Source: Rathayibacter sp. VKM Ac-2857 (lineage in GTDB: Bacteria > Actinomycetota > Actinomycetes > Actinomycetales > Microbacteriaceae). Taken from it: a DNA stretch of 64,000 nucleotides. The DNA lies in contig NZ_JABMLE010000001.1 of the NCBI RefSeq assembly GCF_013205025.1, positions 248,001-312,000 of the forward strand, read 5' to 3'. A program made the position numbers and the translations under genes. The notes under the pieces are model-generated. The model saw only the letters and a program-made list of their open reading frames with translations, did no database searches and was not told where the DNA came from. Below are positions 1 through 8,669 of this stretch, in pieces (positions within the stretch are counted from its first letter, which is position 1; each line of letters opens with the position of its first letter).

Positions 1-1299
1 GTCCTCGAGCGCGTCGAGCTGGCGCTGAGCGGCCTCGCGGCGCTGCACGGCGGAGTCGAGGGTGTTCTGCGCGCGGAGGACCTCGCCGCGGACGGCGGCG
101 AGGCGGGAGGCGGCGGTGTCGGCCTGGCCGGTGAGCTTGGACAGCTCGAGGTCGTGCCGGGAGACCAGCGCCGACTGCGCCGCGATCTCCTCGTCGGTCG
201 CGTCCAGGGCGCCGCGGGCGCGCACCGTCGCCTTCTGCGAATCGGTCCACGCGGTCTCGGCGTCGAGCACGGCGACGCGGAGGCGCTCCAGCTCGGCGCG
301 CGCCTCCTCGACCATGGGCGCCGTGACGCGCGGCTGCACCGCGGGCTGCTCCGACTCCGCCTCGAGCAGGGCGAGGCGCTGGCCGGCGAGCGCCGCCAGA
401 TTGCGCAGCCGCTCCTGCACCGACTCCAGCTCGAAAGTGGTGCGCCGGGCATCGTCCACCGCGTCACCGACCATCTCGGACTCGATCCGCGCGGTCCGCA
501 GCGTGCTCTGCTCGAGCCGCTCCTGCAGCACGAGGCGCTCGCTGTGCCGCTCGCTCTCCGTCCGGGCGAAGCCGTCGAGCGCGGTGCGGAGGGTGACGAC
601 GTCGTCGGCGAGCAGGCGCGCGCGGGCGTCGCGGACGACCGCGGCGATGGTCTGCGCCTGCCGGGCGACCTCCGCCTGGCGGCCGAGGGGCTTGAGCTGG
701 CGGCGGATCTCGCCGGCGAGGTCGGAGAGGCGGGTCAGGTTCGCCTGCATGCCGTCGAGCTTGCGGAGGGTCTTCTCCTTGCGGCGGCGGTGCTTGAGGA
801 TGCCGGCCGCCTCCTCGATGAAGCCGCGGCGCTCCTCCGGGGTCGCGTGCAGGACGGCGTCGAGCTGGCCCTGCCCGACGATGACGTGCATCTCGCGGCC
901 GAGACCGGAGTCGCTCAGCAGCTCCTGGACGTCGAGCAGCCGGCAGGCGCGGCCGTTGATCGCGTACTCGCTGCCGCCGTTGCGGAACAGGGTGCGCTTG
1001 ATCGTCACCTCGGTGTACTCGATCGGCAGCGCGCCGTCGGTGTTGTCGATGGTGAGCGCGACCTCCGCGCGGCCGAGCGGGCCGCGGGTGGAGGTGCCGG
1101 CGAAGATGACGTCCTCCATCTTGCCGCCGCGGAGGGTCTTCGCGCCCTGCTCCCCCATCACCCAGGCGAGCGCGTCGACGACGTTGCTCTTGCCCGAGCC
1201 GTTGGGCCCGACCACGCAGGTGACCCCGGGCTCGAAGGCGAACGTGGTCGGCTGCGCGAAGGACTTGAACCCCTTGAGGGTCAGGCTCTTCAGGTACAC
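1..1299 (-). CDS. smc: Chromosome segregation ATPase SMC, N-terminal part (truncated by window edge)
   Basis: Structural maintenance of chromosomes protein, which forms the DNA-loop-extruding condensin core with ScpA/ScpB in the nucleoid. The 433 codons in view start at a GTG and read VYLKSLTLKGFKS, the usual SMC N-terminus. A Walker A motif follows near residues 33-40 (GPNGSGKSN) with DALAWVMGEQGAK just after it. The end of the stretch is Glu/Arg/Ala-rich and heptad-like, as expected for the first coiled-coil arm. The hinge and C-terminal ATPase half lie beyond position 1. The GTG is chosen because upstream sequence is outside the family homology. It is divergent from the GNAT gene. Confidence 0.95.
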   Translation of the reverse strand, partial: MYLKSLTLKGFKSFAQPTTFAFEPGVTCVVGPNGSGKSNVVDALAWVMGEQGAKTLRGGKMEDVIFAGTSTRGPLGRAEVALTIDNTDGALPIEYTEVTIKRTLFRNGGSEYAINGRACRLLDVQELLSDSGLGREMHVIVGQGQLDAVLHATPEERRGFIEEAAGILKHRRRKEKTLRKLDGMQANLTRLSDLAGEIRRQLKPLGRQAEVARQAQTIAAVVRDARARLLADDVVTLRTALDGFARTESERHSERLVLQERLEQSTLRTARIESEMVGDAVDDARRTTFELESVQERLRNLAALAGQRLALLEAESEQPAVQPRVTAPMVEEARAELERLRVAVLDAETAWTDSQKATVRARGALDATDEEIAAQSALVSRHDLELSKLTGQADTAASRLAAVRGEVLRAQNTLDSAVQRREAAQRQLDALED

Positions 1300-1402
1300 C
1301 CGGCCGCCTCGCTCCGCTCGAAAACGCTCCCTACGGTACTCGACGGGCTCCGCCGTGCCGCGGAACCGCGCGGTGCGGCCCGGCGGCGTGCACACTGGGG
1401 AC

Positions 1403-2536
1403 GTGACGAGCCCCACCGACCCCGCGCTCCGGATCCGCGAGCTGCCGATCCCCGAGCACCCGGGCGCCGAGGGCTGGGACGACTTCGTCACCCTCACCGC
1501 GATCGGCAACGCCGTCGAGGCCGAGGGCACCGGGACGGACGAGCTCGGCTTCCCCGCCGAGACGAACCTCGGCGAGTGGCGGCAGCAGGAGTTCGACCCG
1601 CGCCGCGCGTTCCTCGCCGAGCTCGTGACGGACGACGGCGTCCGCGCGGTCGGCAGCGGCGAGCTGCACTGGAGCACCGAGGAGGGCGACGACGCGGCCT
1701 GGCTGGCGTTCTCGGTCCTCGACGCCGAGCGCGGGCGGGGCGTCGGCTCCGCGCTGCTCGAGCGGCTGACGGCGGAGGCGCACGCGCTCGGGCGGACGGT
1801 GCTGCAGACCTGGACCGCGCACCGCGCCGACCGCTCGGGGCCGCGCCTGGCCGCGCGCTCGGGCGCCGGCTCCGTGCCCGCCGAGGACCCCGGTGCGCGC
1901 TGGCTCGCCTCGCGCGGCTGGGTGCTCGAGCAGGTGGAGCGGGTCAGCGTGGTGCGGCTGCCGCTCGACGCGACACTCGCCGCGTCCCGGCGCCGCGGTG
2001 CGCTCGCGCACGCCGACGGCTACGCGCTCCGGCACTGGAGCGGCGCGACGCCCGAGGAGCTCGTGGACGGGATGCTCGCCCTGCGCGCGAGCATGTCCGC
2101 CCAGGCGCCGACGGCCGGGCTGTCCGTGCCGGAGGAGACCTGGACCCGCGAGCGGCTGGAGGCGCACGACCGCGAGTCGACCGCCGGCGGGCGGGTGGAG
2201 CTGACCTCGGTCGCGCTTCGGGACGGGCAGCCGGTCGGCTACTGCACGGTCGACGTGCTGCCGGGCCGCGCCGCGCTCTGGGGCGCGACGCTCGTGCAGC
2301 CGGCGCACCGCGGGCACCGGCTCGGGATGCTGCTGAAGCTCGACGCGCTCGAGCACCTGGTCGCGGCCGACCCGGACTGCCGTGCCGTCTACACCTGGAA
2401 CGCGGAGGAGAACCGGCCGATGCTCGCCGTGAACGAGGCCGTGGGGTTCCGGGCGATCGCGGTGGAGGGCCAGTGGAAGCTGGAGGGGCAGTGGAAGCGG
2501 GAGGGCCAGTTGAAGCCGACCGAGGTGTCGCCGTGA
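1403..2536 (+). CDS. Tandem-domain GNAT family N-acetyltransferase
   Basis: A 377-residue protein with two GNAT folds. The first (about residues 15-175) has the acetyl-CoA loop region AERGRGVGSALLERL. The second (about 200-360) has the equivalent HRGHRLGMLLKLDAL, followed by the typical WNAEENRPMLAVNEAVGFR ending. Such two-domain GNATs acylate amines on small molecules or antibiotics; the substrate is unknown. The C-terminus carries three copies of a six-residue unit (EGQWK plus one), an 18-bp tandem duplication. The GTG start has no clear Shine-Dalgarno sequence, but a CACACT -10-like box lies 6 nt upstream, suggesting a leaderless message. Its stop overlaps the moeB-like start by 3 bases (GTGA). 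Confidence 0.88.
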   Translation: MTSPTDPALRIRELPIPEHPGAEGWDDFVTLTAIGNAVEAEGTGTDELGFPAETNLGEWRQQEFDPRRAFLAELVTDDGVRAVGSGELHWSTEEGDDAAWLAFSVLDAERGRGVGSALLERLTAEAHALGRTVLQTWTAHRADRSGPRLAARSGAGSVPAEDPGARWLASRGWVLEQVERVSVVRLPLDATLAASRRRGALAHADGYALRHWSGATPEELVDGMLALRASMSAQAPTAGLSVPEETWTRERLEAHDRESTAGGRVELTSVALRDGQPVGYCTVDVLPGRAALWGATLVQPAHRGHRLGMLLKLDALEHLVAADPDCRAVYTWNAEENRPMLAVNEAVGFRAIAVEGQWKLEGQWKREGQLKPTEVSP

Positions 2537-3591
2537 ACCCGCTCGTGGAGCCCGGACCGCCGCTGACCGCCGCCGAGCGCGAGCGCTTCGCCCGGCAGAT
2601 CCGGCTCTCGCCGCTCGGCGAGCTCGGGCAGCGGCGCCTGCGGAACGCGCGGGTGCTCGTGCTCGGCGCGGGCGGCATCGGCTCCCCGGTGATCACGGCG
2701 CTCGCCGCGGCCGGAGTCGGGCACCTCGGGATCGTCGACGGCGACGTCGTCGAGGCGTCCAACCTCGCGCGGCAGACCGCGCACGACGAGTCGTCGATCG
2801 GCTCCTCGAAGGCCGAGTCCGCAGCGGCGACCGCGCGGCGGCTCTCCCCCGGGATCGACGTGCGGGCCTTCCCCGTCTCCTTCACCGGCGCGAACGCCGA
2901 CGCGCTCGTCGCCGGCTGGGACGTGGTGGTCGACGGCTTCGACACCTTCGGCTCGCGCTACCTCGCCTCCGACGCGACGACCCGGGCCGGGGTCCCGCAC
3001 GTCTGGGGCTCGGCGCTCGGCTTCGACGGGCAGCTGTCCACCTTCTGGGCGGACGCACCCGGCGGCGGGGTCACCCTGCGCGCCCTGCACCCCGGGGCGG
3101 AGGACGCGGCGGACAGCTGCGCGACGGTCGGCGTGCTCGGCTCTCTCTGCGCGGCGATCGGCTCGGCGATGGCGAGCGAGGTGGTGAAGCTCGTCACGGG
3201 CGTCGGCGAGCCGCTCTTCGGGCGAGTCGTGGTGCACGACGCGCTGGACGGCTCGTGGAGCGAGCTGCCGCTGGCGCGCGCGGTGCCGCCGGTGGCCGCG
3301 GTGCTCGCTGTGGCCGGAGCGGTGACCGCCGATGAGCTGCGGGCGCGGCTCGCCGGGCCGACGCCGCCGACCGTCGTCGACCTGCGGGAGGACGACGAGG
3401 ACCGCTCCGTCGAGATCCCCGGGGCGGTGCGGCTGCCGATGTCGCGCTTCGATCCGGCGCTGCTGCCCGCGGGGCCGCTGGTGCTGCACTGCGCGTCGGG
3501 GGTGCGCTCGCGGATCGCGGCCGACCGCGCGGCGGCGGCGGGGATCGCGTCGGACTCGCTGCTCGGCGGGATGGTGGGCTGGCGGAGCTGA
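2533..3591 (+). CDS. moeB: MoeB/ThiF-type adenylyltransferase with C-terminal rhodanese domain
   Basis: E1-like enzyme that adenylates the C-terminal glycine of MoaD so that sulfur can be loaded for molybdopterin synthesis. Residues 15-245 are a ThiF fold with the ATP-binding loop GAGGIGSPV and a GDVVEASNLARQ segment. Residues 270-352 are a rhodanese domain with active-site Cys in LHCASGVRS, so adenylation and sulfur transfer are on one chain (MoeZ/MoeBR type). The paired CxxC zinc ligands of E. coli MoeB are not visible; only one Cys (ADSCATVGVLG) remains in that region. It is translationally coupled to the GNAT gene and converges on moaD. Confidence 0.88.
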   Translation: MNPLVEPGPPLTAAERERFARQIRLSPLGELGQRRLRNARVLVLGAGGIGSPVITALAAAGVGHLGIVDGDVVEASNLARQTAHDESSIGSSKAESAAATARRLSPGIDVRAFPVSFTGANADALVAGWDVVVDGFDTFGSRYLASDATTRAGVPHVWGSALGFDGQLSTFWADAPGGGVTLRALHPGAEDAADSCATVGVLGSLCAAIGSAMASEVVKLVTGVGEPLFGRVVVHDALDGSWSELPLARAVPPVAAVLAVAGAVTADELRARLAGPTPPTVVDLREDDEDRSVEIPGAVRLPMSRFDPALLPAGPLVLHCASGVRSRIAADRAAAAGIASDSLLGGMVGWRS

Positions 3592-3606
3592 TCCGGGCGG
3601 ATCAGC
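3587..3606. terminator. Bidirectional stem-loop embedded in two convergent stop codons
   Basis: Perfect 8-bp arms GCTGATCC / GGATCAGC with a GGGC loop. The arms contain the stop codons of both convergent genes (moeB-like and moaD). There is no U-tract, which is common for high-GC terminators. The function is inferred from structure and position. Confidence 0.6.
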
Positions 3607-3838
3607 CGCCGGCGAAGGGCGGCAGGACATCCACTGAGGCGCCTGCGGGCAGCGGAGTGGCGCGGTCGGTCGTCGAGACGCCGTCGACCAGGTAGCTGCA
3701 GCGGGCGAGCACGTCGGCCGCGGACGGCTCGGAGGCGACCAGCGCGGCCTCCAGGGCGGCCAGGTCGGCCACGCCGTCGAGCTCGTCGGAGGCGCGCCCG
3801 AGGGCGGCCTTCGCCGCGGCGAAGTAGCGGACGCGCAC
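3602..3838 (-). CDS. moaD: Molybdopterin synthase sulfur-carrier subunit MoaD
   Basis: A 78-residue ubiquitin-fold protein ending in the obligatory Gly-Gly (PPFAGG). The tail is thiocarboxylated by the MoeB-like enzyme encoded convergently, then donates sulfur through MoaE. It starts with GTG (VRVRYFAAAKAALG, the usual MoaD opening) 2 bases after the moaA stop, so the two genes are co-transcribed and probably translationally coupled. Length and sequence are normal for the family. Confidence 0.92.
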   Translation of the reverse strand: MRVRYFAAAKAALGRASDELDGVADLAALEAALVASEPSAADVLARCSYLVDGVSTTDRATPLPAGASVDVLPPFAGG

Positions 3839-3840
3839 GC

Positions 3841-4923
3841 TCAGCCGCCGATCGCGCTCATGGTGCGCTCGGGCTGCACGAAGCCGGCCCGGTTCATCTC
3901 GTGGCCGGCCGGCTTGGCCCACATCGCGCCGCGCCAGAGCTGGGCGACGTGGTGGTCGTCGGCGCCGGAGCGCATCGCGCCGAGCAGGTCGGTCTCCTCG
4001 TTGGAGAACAGGCAGCTGCGGACGCCGCCCTCCGCGGTGAGTCGGGTGCGGCGGCAGTCGCCGCAGAACGCCTCGGTGACGGACGCGATGATGCCGACCG
4101 TGCCGAGCAGCTCGTCGGAGCCGATCGCGCGGACGTCGAAGAGCTCGGCGGGAGCACCGTCGCGGGGCGCGGCGTTCGGCGTGAGGACGAAGCGCTCCGA
4201 GAGCAGGTCGCGGATCATCGCCGCCGTGATCATGGTCGAGCGGTCCCAGCCGTGGTCGGCGTCGAGGGCCATCTGCTCGATGAAGCGGAGCTGGTGCCCT
4301 CCGGCGAGCGCCCAGGCGAGCAGCTCGGGCGCCTCGTGGTCGTTGATCCCGGGCAGCAGCACCGCGTTGATCTTGGTCTGCTTCAGGCCCGCGGGGCCGA
4401 GCGCGTCGATCCCGGCGAGGACCCGGTCGAGGAAGGGGCGGCGGGTGACCTTCGCGAAGGTCTCGGCGCAGATGGAGTCGAGCGAGACGTTCACCCGGTC
4501 CAGGCCCGCGTCGGCGAGCGCCTGGGCGCGCCCGGAGAGGCCGATCGCGTTGGTGGTCAGCGAGATCTCGGGGCGCGGCTCGATCGCGGCGACGTCGCGG
4601 ATGATGTCGACGAGGTCCTTGCGCAGGAGCGGCTCGCCGCCGGTGAAGCGGATCTGGCGGACTCCGAACTGCTCGACGGCGATGCGGGCGAGGCGGACGA
4701 TCTCCTCGCGGTTCAGCAGCGACGCGGGCGGCTGGAACGGCAGGCCCTCGGCCGGCATGCAGTACGTGCAGCGGAGGTTGCAGCGATCGGTCAGCGAGAT
4801 GCGCAGGTCGTCGGCGACGCGGCCGTAGGTGTCGAGCAGGAGCGGGGTCTCGGGCCGCTCGGCGGGGAGGACGGCACCGCGCGGGCGGGGCCGGATGCCG
4901 GGGATCCCGAGTGCTGTGCTCAT
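3841..4923 (-). CDS. moaA: GTP 3',8-cyclase MoaA
   Basis: Radical SAM enzyme that makes 3',8-cH2GTP in the first step of molybdenum cofactor synthesis. The N-terminal 4Fe-4S cysteines are Cys48, Cys52 and Cys55 (CNLRCTYC). The C-terminal cluster cysteines are Cys287, Cys290 and Cys304. The protein ends in the Gly-Gly that MoaA needs for activity. At 360 residues it is full length. A TAGTCT -10 box ends 6 nt before the ATG, so the transcript appears leaderless and leaves no room for a Moco riboswitch. It is followed directly by moaD. Confidence 0.97.
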   Translation of the reverse strand: MSTALGIPGIRPRPRGAVLPAERPETPLLLDTYGRVADDLRISLTDRCNLRCTYCMPAEGLPFQPPASLLNREEIVRLARIAVEQFGVRQIRFTGGEPLLRKDLVDIIRDVAAIEPRPEISLTTNAIGLSGRAQALADAGLDRVNVSLDSICAETFAKVTRRPFLDRVLAGIDALGPAGLKQTKINAVLLPGINDHEAPELLAWALAGGHQLRFIEQMALDADHGWDRSTMITAAMIRDLLSERFVLTPNAAPRDGAPAELFDVRAIGSDELLGTVGIIASVTEAFCGDCRRTRLTAEGGVRSCLFSNEETDLLGAMRSGADDHHVAQLWRGAMWAKPAGHEMNRAGFVQPERTMSAIGG

Positions 4924-4929
4924 CCGGAC

Positions 4930-4935
4930 AGACTA
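4930..4935 (-). promoter_or_regulatory. -10 box of a probable leaderless moaA promoter
   Basis: Read on the minus strand the hexamer is TAGTCT (TANNNT), 6 nt before the moaA ATG, so transcription would begin at or next to the start codon. Inferred from spacing; no -35 match is obvious. Confidence 0.5.
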
Positions 4936-5046
4936 CGCGCCGGATCCGGGCGGGAGCGGGCAAGATGGAGACGTCCCTGCCGCCGGTCAGGAACGCCCCG
5001 TCCCATCAGGAACGCCTTCGCCGGCCAGGACCTCCGAGAGGACCCG

Positions 5047-6318
5047 ATGACCTCGATCGATCTGCATGCCGCCCGCGTGCGCGCGCTGCTCGCGCCGCTG
5101 GCCACCCGCGGCGCCCGCGAGACGCTGGCGCTCGATCCCGCCGCGGTCGCCGCCGATCCGGGCGCGTACGACCGCCGGGTGCTCGCGCGCTCGGTCGACG
5201 CTCCGCTCGATCTGCCGCGCTTCGACAACTCGCAGATGGACGGCTTCGCGGTGCGCGCGGCCGACCTCGCCGCGGCGAGCGCCGACAGCCCGGTCTCGCT
5301 GCCGGTGGCCGCGCCCGTCCCGGCCGGCGACCGCGCTCCCCGGCACGAGGCGGGCACCGCGGTGCCGATCATGACGGGCTCGCCGCTGCCCGCCGGTGCG
5401 GACGCCGTCGTCGCGATCGAGACCGTCGACCCGCCGCGCTTCCCCGCCCCCGGCAGCACCGGTGTCCGCGTGGCGTTCTCGCGCCCCGTCGTCGCGGCGG
5501 CCTTCGTCCGCGCCCGGGGCAGCGACGCGAGGCAGGGCGACCTCGCGCTGCCCGCCGGCACCGTCCTGCGCGCGGCGCACTACGGACTGCTCGCCTCGCT
5601 CGGCCTCACCGAGGTCGAGGTGCTGCCCCGGGTCCGCGTGCTGATCGTGCCGACCGGGCACGAGATCCGCGCGGCCGGCTCGGAGCTCGAGGACGCGCAG
5701 ATCTACGACGCCAACGGCTCGCTGCTGGCCGAGGCGGTGCGCGAGGCGGGCGGTCTGCCGATCGTGGTGCCCTGCGGCAGCGACCGGGCGGAGGACCTCC
5801 TCGCCCTCCTGGACGCGCACGCGGCCGAGGCGGACCTCGCGATCACCGTCGGCGGCGTCAGCGCGGGCGCCTACGAGGTGGTCCGCGACGCGCTCGGGGC
5901 GGCGGGCTCGGAGTTCGGCCACGTCGCCGTGCAGCCGGGCGGACCGCAGGGTCTGGGGCTCGTCCGGGTCCGAGACGACCTGCACCTGCCGATCGTCTCG
6001 CTGCCGGGCAACCCGGTCAGCGCTCTGGTCTCGTTCGAGCTGTTCCTGCGGCCCGTGCTCCGCTCGCTCGCCGGCCGGCTGCCGGCCGAGCGCCCGCGAC
6101 TGCGCGCCCGGCTGGCCACGCCGCTCGACTCCCCCGGGCACCTGCACCAGATCCGGCGCGGCACCCTCGACGACGAAGGGCTCGTGCACGCCGTCGGCGG
6201 GCCGAGCTCGCACCTGCTCGCGTCCTACGCTCGATCGAACGTGCTCATCCACGTCCCGATCGGGACCGAGCACGCCGCGACCGGAGACACGGTCGAGATC
6301 TGGAGGATCGATGACTGA
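5047..6318 (+). CDS. moeA: Molybdopterin molybdotransferase MoeA
   Basis: Inserts molybdate into adenylylated molybdopterin to give Moco. The 423-residue product shows the family landmarks: LPRFDNSQMDGFAVRA near the N-terminus, IMTGSPLPAGADAVVAIE, the MPT-binding-like GGVSAGAYEVVRDAL, and SLPGNPVSALVSFELF. The C-terminal beta-barrel domain is complete. The ATG follows a GAGAGGACCCG stretch that can act as ribosome binding site. It heads the operon moeA-moaC-mogA-moaE, with the moaC ATG lying 8 bases inside its end. Confidence 0.96.
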   Translation: MTSIDLHAARVRALLAPLATRGARETLALDPAAVAADPGAYDRRVLARSVDAPLDLPRFDNSQMDGFAVRAADLAAASADSPVSLPVAAPVPAGDRAPRHEAGTAVPIMTGSPLPAGADAVVAIETVDPPRFPAPGSTGVRVAFSRPVVAAAFVRARGSDARQGDLALPAGTVLRAAHYGLLASLGLTEVEVLPRVRVLIVPTGHEIRAAGSELEDAQIYDANGSLLAEAVREAGGLPIVVPCGSDRAEDLLALLDAHAAEADLAITVGGVSAGAYEVVRDALGAAGSEFGHVAVQPGGPQGLGLVRVRDDLHLPIVSLPGNPVSALVSFELFLRPVLRSLAGRLPAERPRLRARLATPLDSPGHLHQIRRGTLDDEGLVHAVGGPSSHLLASYARSNVLIHVPIGTEHAATGDTVEIWRIDD

Positions 6319-6826
6319 GACGACGGACGCGACCGGAAGCGGCGGGGCCACCGACGGCGCGGAGCTGACCCACGTCCGCGGCGACGGTGCCGTGCACATG
6401 GTCGACGTCGGCGGCAAGCAGGTCACCTCGCGGGTCGCGGTCGCGGAGGGGTTCGTCGAGACGACCCCCGACGTCGTCCGCCTCCTGGCGCAGGGCGAGC
6501 TGCCCAAGGGCGAGGCGCTCGGCGTCGCGCGCATCGCCGGCATCATGGCGGCGAAGGCCACCTCCGCGCTGATCCCGCTCTGCCACCCGCTGGTGCTCGA
6601 CGGCGTCGACATCGACCTCGAGCCCGGCGACGACCGGGTCCGGATCGAGGCGCGCGTGCGCACGAGCGGCCGCACCGGCGTCGAGATGGAGGCGCTCACC
6701 GCCGTCAGCGTCGCCGCGCTCACCGTCTACGACATGATCAAGGCCGTCGACCGCGGCGCCGTCATCACCGGGATCCGCGTCCTGGCGAAAGAGGGCGGCA
6801 GGAGCGGCTCGTGGAGCCGGGCGTGA
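6311..6826 (+). CDS. moaC: Cyclic pyranopterin monophosphate synthase MoaC
   Basis: Converts the MoaA product 3',8-cH2GTP to cyclic pyranopterin monophosphate. The 171-residue protein has THVRGDGAVHMVDVGGK, the active-site LIPLCHPL and the C-terminal VYDMIKAVDRGAVI with the catalytic Lys/Asp pair. Its start overlaps moeA by 8 bases and is preceded by GGAGG within the moeA coding sequence. Its stop overlaps the next gene's GTG. Confidence 0.97.
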   Translation: MTETTDATGSGGATDGAELTHVRGDGAVHMVDVGGKQVTSRVAVAEGFVETTPDVVRLLAQGELPKGEALGVARIAGIMAAKATSALIPLCHPLVLDGVDIDLEPGDDRVRIEARVRTSGRTGVEMEALTAVSVAALTVYDMIKAVDRGAVITGIRVLAKEGGRSGSWSRA

Positions 6827-7299
6827 GCCGCACCGCGGTCGCGGTGGTCGCCTCCACCCGCGCCGCCTCGGGCGTCTACGAGGACCGCACCGGCCCGGCG
6901 CTGCTGACCTGGTTCGAGAGCCGCGGCTGGAGCGGCCGCGTGGTCGTCGTCGCGGACGGCGAGGCGGTGGGCGAGGCGATCTCCGACGCCCTCTCGGCCG
7001 GCACCGACGTCGTGATCACCACCGGTGGCACCGGCGTCGCGCCGAGCGACGTGACTCCGGAGCAGACCGCGCCGCTGCTCGAGCGCGAGCTGCCCGGTCT
7101 CGCCGAGGCGATCCGCGCGCGTGGCGCCGCCCACGTCCCGACCGCCGTGCTCAGCCGCGGGCGGGCGGGCGTAAGCGGCCGGAGCGTGGTCGTCAACCTG
7201 CCCGGCTCCCCCGGCGGCGTCCGCGACGGCATCGAGGTGCTCGAGCCGGTCATCGGCCACCTGCTCGACCAGCTGGGCGGGGGCGATCATGTCCGCTGA
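6823..7299 (+). CDS. MogA/MoaB-family molybdopterin adenylyltransferase
   Basis: Adenylates molybdopterin before molybdate insertion by MoeA. It is a single MoCF-biosynthesis domain of 158 residues with the substrate loop TTGGTGVAPSDVTPEQT and NLPGSPGGVRDGIEVL. The GTG at 6823 overlaps the moaC stop by 4 bases (GTGA), matching the packing of this operon. An in-frame GTG at 6811 is also possible and would add four residues. Whether it is orthologous to MogA or MoaB cannot be settled by eye. Confidence 0.9.
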   Translation: MSRTAVAVVASTRAASGVYEDRTGPALLTWFESRGWSGRVVVVADGEAVGEAISDALSAGTDVVITTGGTGVAPSDVTPEQTAPLLERELPGLAEAIRARGAAHVPTAVLSRGRAGVSGRSVVVNLPGSPGGVRDGIEVLEPVIGHLLDQLGGGDHVR

Positions 7300-7720
7300 T
7301 GCCGTCGCCCTGGCCCGGCTCTCCCGCGAGGCGATCACCGTCGACGAGTGCGAGCACGCCGTCGAGTCGCCGACCCACGGCGCCGTCGTCACCTTCGCCG
7401 GCGTCGTCCGCGATCACGACGAGGGGCGCGGCGTGCTGCGGCTCTCCTATGAGGCGCACCCGGAGGCACCCGCGGCGCTGCTCGCCTCCGCCCGGCGGAT
7501 CGCGGAGCGCTTCCCCGAGGTGCGGGTCGCCGCGGTGCACCGGGTCGGCGACCTCGTCGTCGGCGACCTCGCGCTCGCCTGCGCCGTCGCCTCCGCGCAC
7601 CGCGCCGCGGCCTTCGAGGCCTGCGCGGCGCTGGTCGACGACATCAAGGCGTCCGTGCCGATCTGGAAGGAGCAGTCGTTCGTCGACGGCAGCTCGGAGT
7701 GGGTCGCGTCGCTCGGCTGA
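7289..7720 (+). CDS. moaE: Molybdopterin synthase catalytic subunit MoaE
   Basis: Large subunit of MPT synthase, which accepts the thiocarboxylated MoaD tail and converts cPMP to molybdopterin. The 143-residue protein contains GAVVTFAGVVRDHDEG, the HRVGDLVVGDLALACAVASAHR core and the catalytic lysines in IKASVPIWKEQ. It overlaps the preceding gene by 11 bases and ends the operon 91 bp before the xanthine dehydrogenase genes. Confidence 0.96.
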   Translation: MSADAVALARLSREAITVDECEHAVESPTHGAVVTFAGVVRDHDEGRGVLRLSYEAHPEAPAALLASARRIAERFPEVRVAAVHRVGDLVVGDLALACAVASAHRAAAFEACAALVDDIKASVPIWKEQSFVDGSSEWVASLG

Positions 7721-7738
7721 TCGCCCTCGGCGGGCTCG

Positions 7739-7754
7739 GAAACACGAGCGTCAC
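7739..7754 (-). promoter_or_regulatory. Degenerate copy of the 11-bp-period GTTTC operator upstream of xdh
   Basis: Read on the minus strand this is GTGAC-N6-GTTTC, with the spacing of the better sites at 13451, 17593, 28665, 31671 and 42879 but only one perfect half. It lies 58 bp before the xdh start. A perfect palindrome CACACGTGTG (7752-7761) overlaps it and could be a separate operator. Confidence 0.35.
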
Positions 7755-7811
7755 ACGTGTGGGGTTCACTGGAGCGAGCGCGCCGTCGGCGCAGGGAGCG
7801 GAGGGCGCGGC

Positions 7812-8669
7812 ATGGACCTGAACACGATCCAGCGCGTGCGCGTCGTCCGCGAGCGCGCCGACCTGGCCGCGATGGGTCCGCGCACCGCGGTGATCGGCGG
7901 CGGGTCCTGGGTGTTCTCGCTCCCGCACGACCACCTCGACGAGCTGCTCGACCTGCAGGGCTTCGGCTGGGAGCCGTACCGCGAGACGGCCGAGGGCCTG
8001 TCGATCGCGGCGACCTGCACCCTCGCCGAGCTGTCGGCGATGCCGGACGGCGGCCGGCCCTCGCACCCGCTCTTCTTCCAGTGCTGCACGGCGCTGCTGG
8101 GCTCGTTCAAGATCTGGAACGTCGCCACGGTCGGCGGCAACATCGCCAACGCGCTCCCGGCCGGCCCGATGATCAGCCTCGCCGCGGCGCTCGACGCCGA
8201 GGCGCTCGTCTGGCGGGCGGACGGCTCCGACGCGCTCGTGCCGGTGGCCGAGCTGGTGACCGGCAACATGACCACCTCGCTCGAGCACGGCGACGTGATC
8301 CGCTCGATCGAGTTCCCGCGCCGGGCGCTGGAGGCGCGGACGGCGTACCGGAAGATCGCGCTGTCGCCGCTCGGGCGCTCCGGAGCGGTCGTCATCGGTC
8401 GCGTCGACGCCGACGGGGCCTTCGTGCTCACGGTGACCGCCGCGACGATCCGGCCCGAGGTGCTGCGGTGGCCGGCACTCCCGTCGTCCGAGGACCTCGA
8501 CGACGCGATCGGCGCGATCGCGACCTGGTTCACCGACCCGCACGGCGCGGCCGACTGGCGGCGCGCGGTGGTCGGCGTGCTGGCCGAGGAGATCCGCGGC
8601 GAGCTGGACGGCACGGCTGAGCCGGAGACGATCGCTCGGCCGGTCCCGACGGAGGGAGGCGCCGCATGA
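7812..8669 (+). CDS. Xanthine dehydrogenase family protein, FAD-binding subunit
   Basis: Medium (FAD) subunit of a molybdenum hydroxylase that passes electrons from the Fe-S clusters to NAD or another acceptor. The 285-residue protein has the PCMH-type FAD fold: AVIGGGSWVFSLP early, then NVATVGGNIANALPAGPM (residues about 103-120) and the C-terminal CO-dehydrogenase flavoprotein domain. The ATG overlaps nothing upstream and is preceded by GGAGG-like sequence. The stop overlaps the fused Fe-S/Mo subunit (ATGA). Purine genes all around favour xanthine or hypoxanthine as substrate. Confidence 0.9.
   Translation: MDLNTIQRVRVVRERADLAAMGPRTAVIGGGSWVFSLPHDHLDELLDLQGFGWEPYRETAEGLSIAATCTLAELSAMPDGGRPSHPLFFQCCTALLGSFKIWNVATVGGNIANALPAGPMISLAAALDAEALVWRADGSDALVPVAELVTGNMTTSLEHGDVIRSIEFPRRALEARTAYRKIALSPLGRSGAVVIGRVDADGAFVLTVTAATIRPEVLRWPALPSSEDLDDAIGAIATWFTDPHGAADWRRAVVGVLAEEIRGELDGTAEPETIARPVPTEGGAA

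Noticed and set aside
4924-5046. Molybdenum-cofactor riboswitch between moaA and moeA
   Set aside because: The moaA -10 box leaves no leader, and the remaining bases before moeA are too few and lack the riboswitch architecture.
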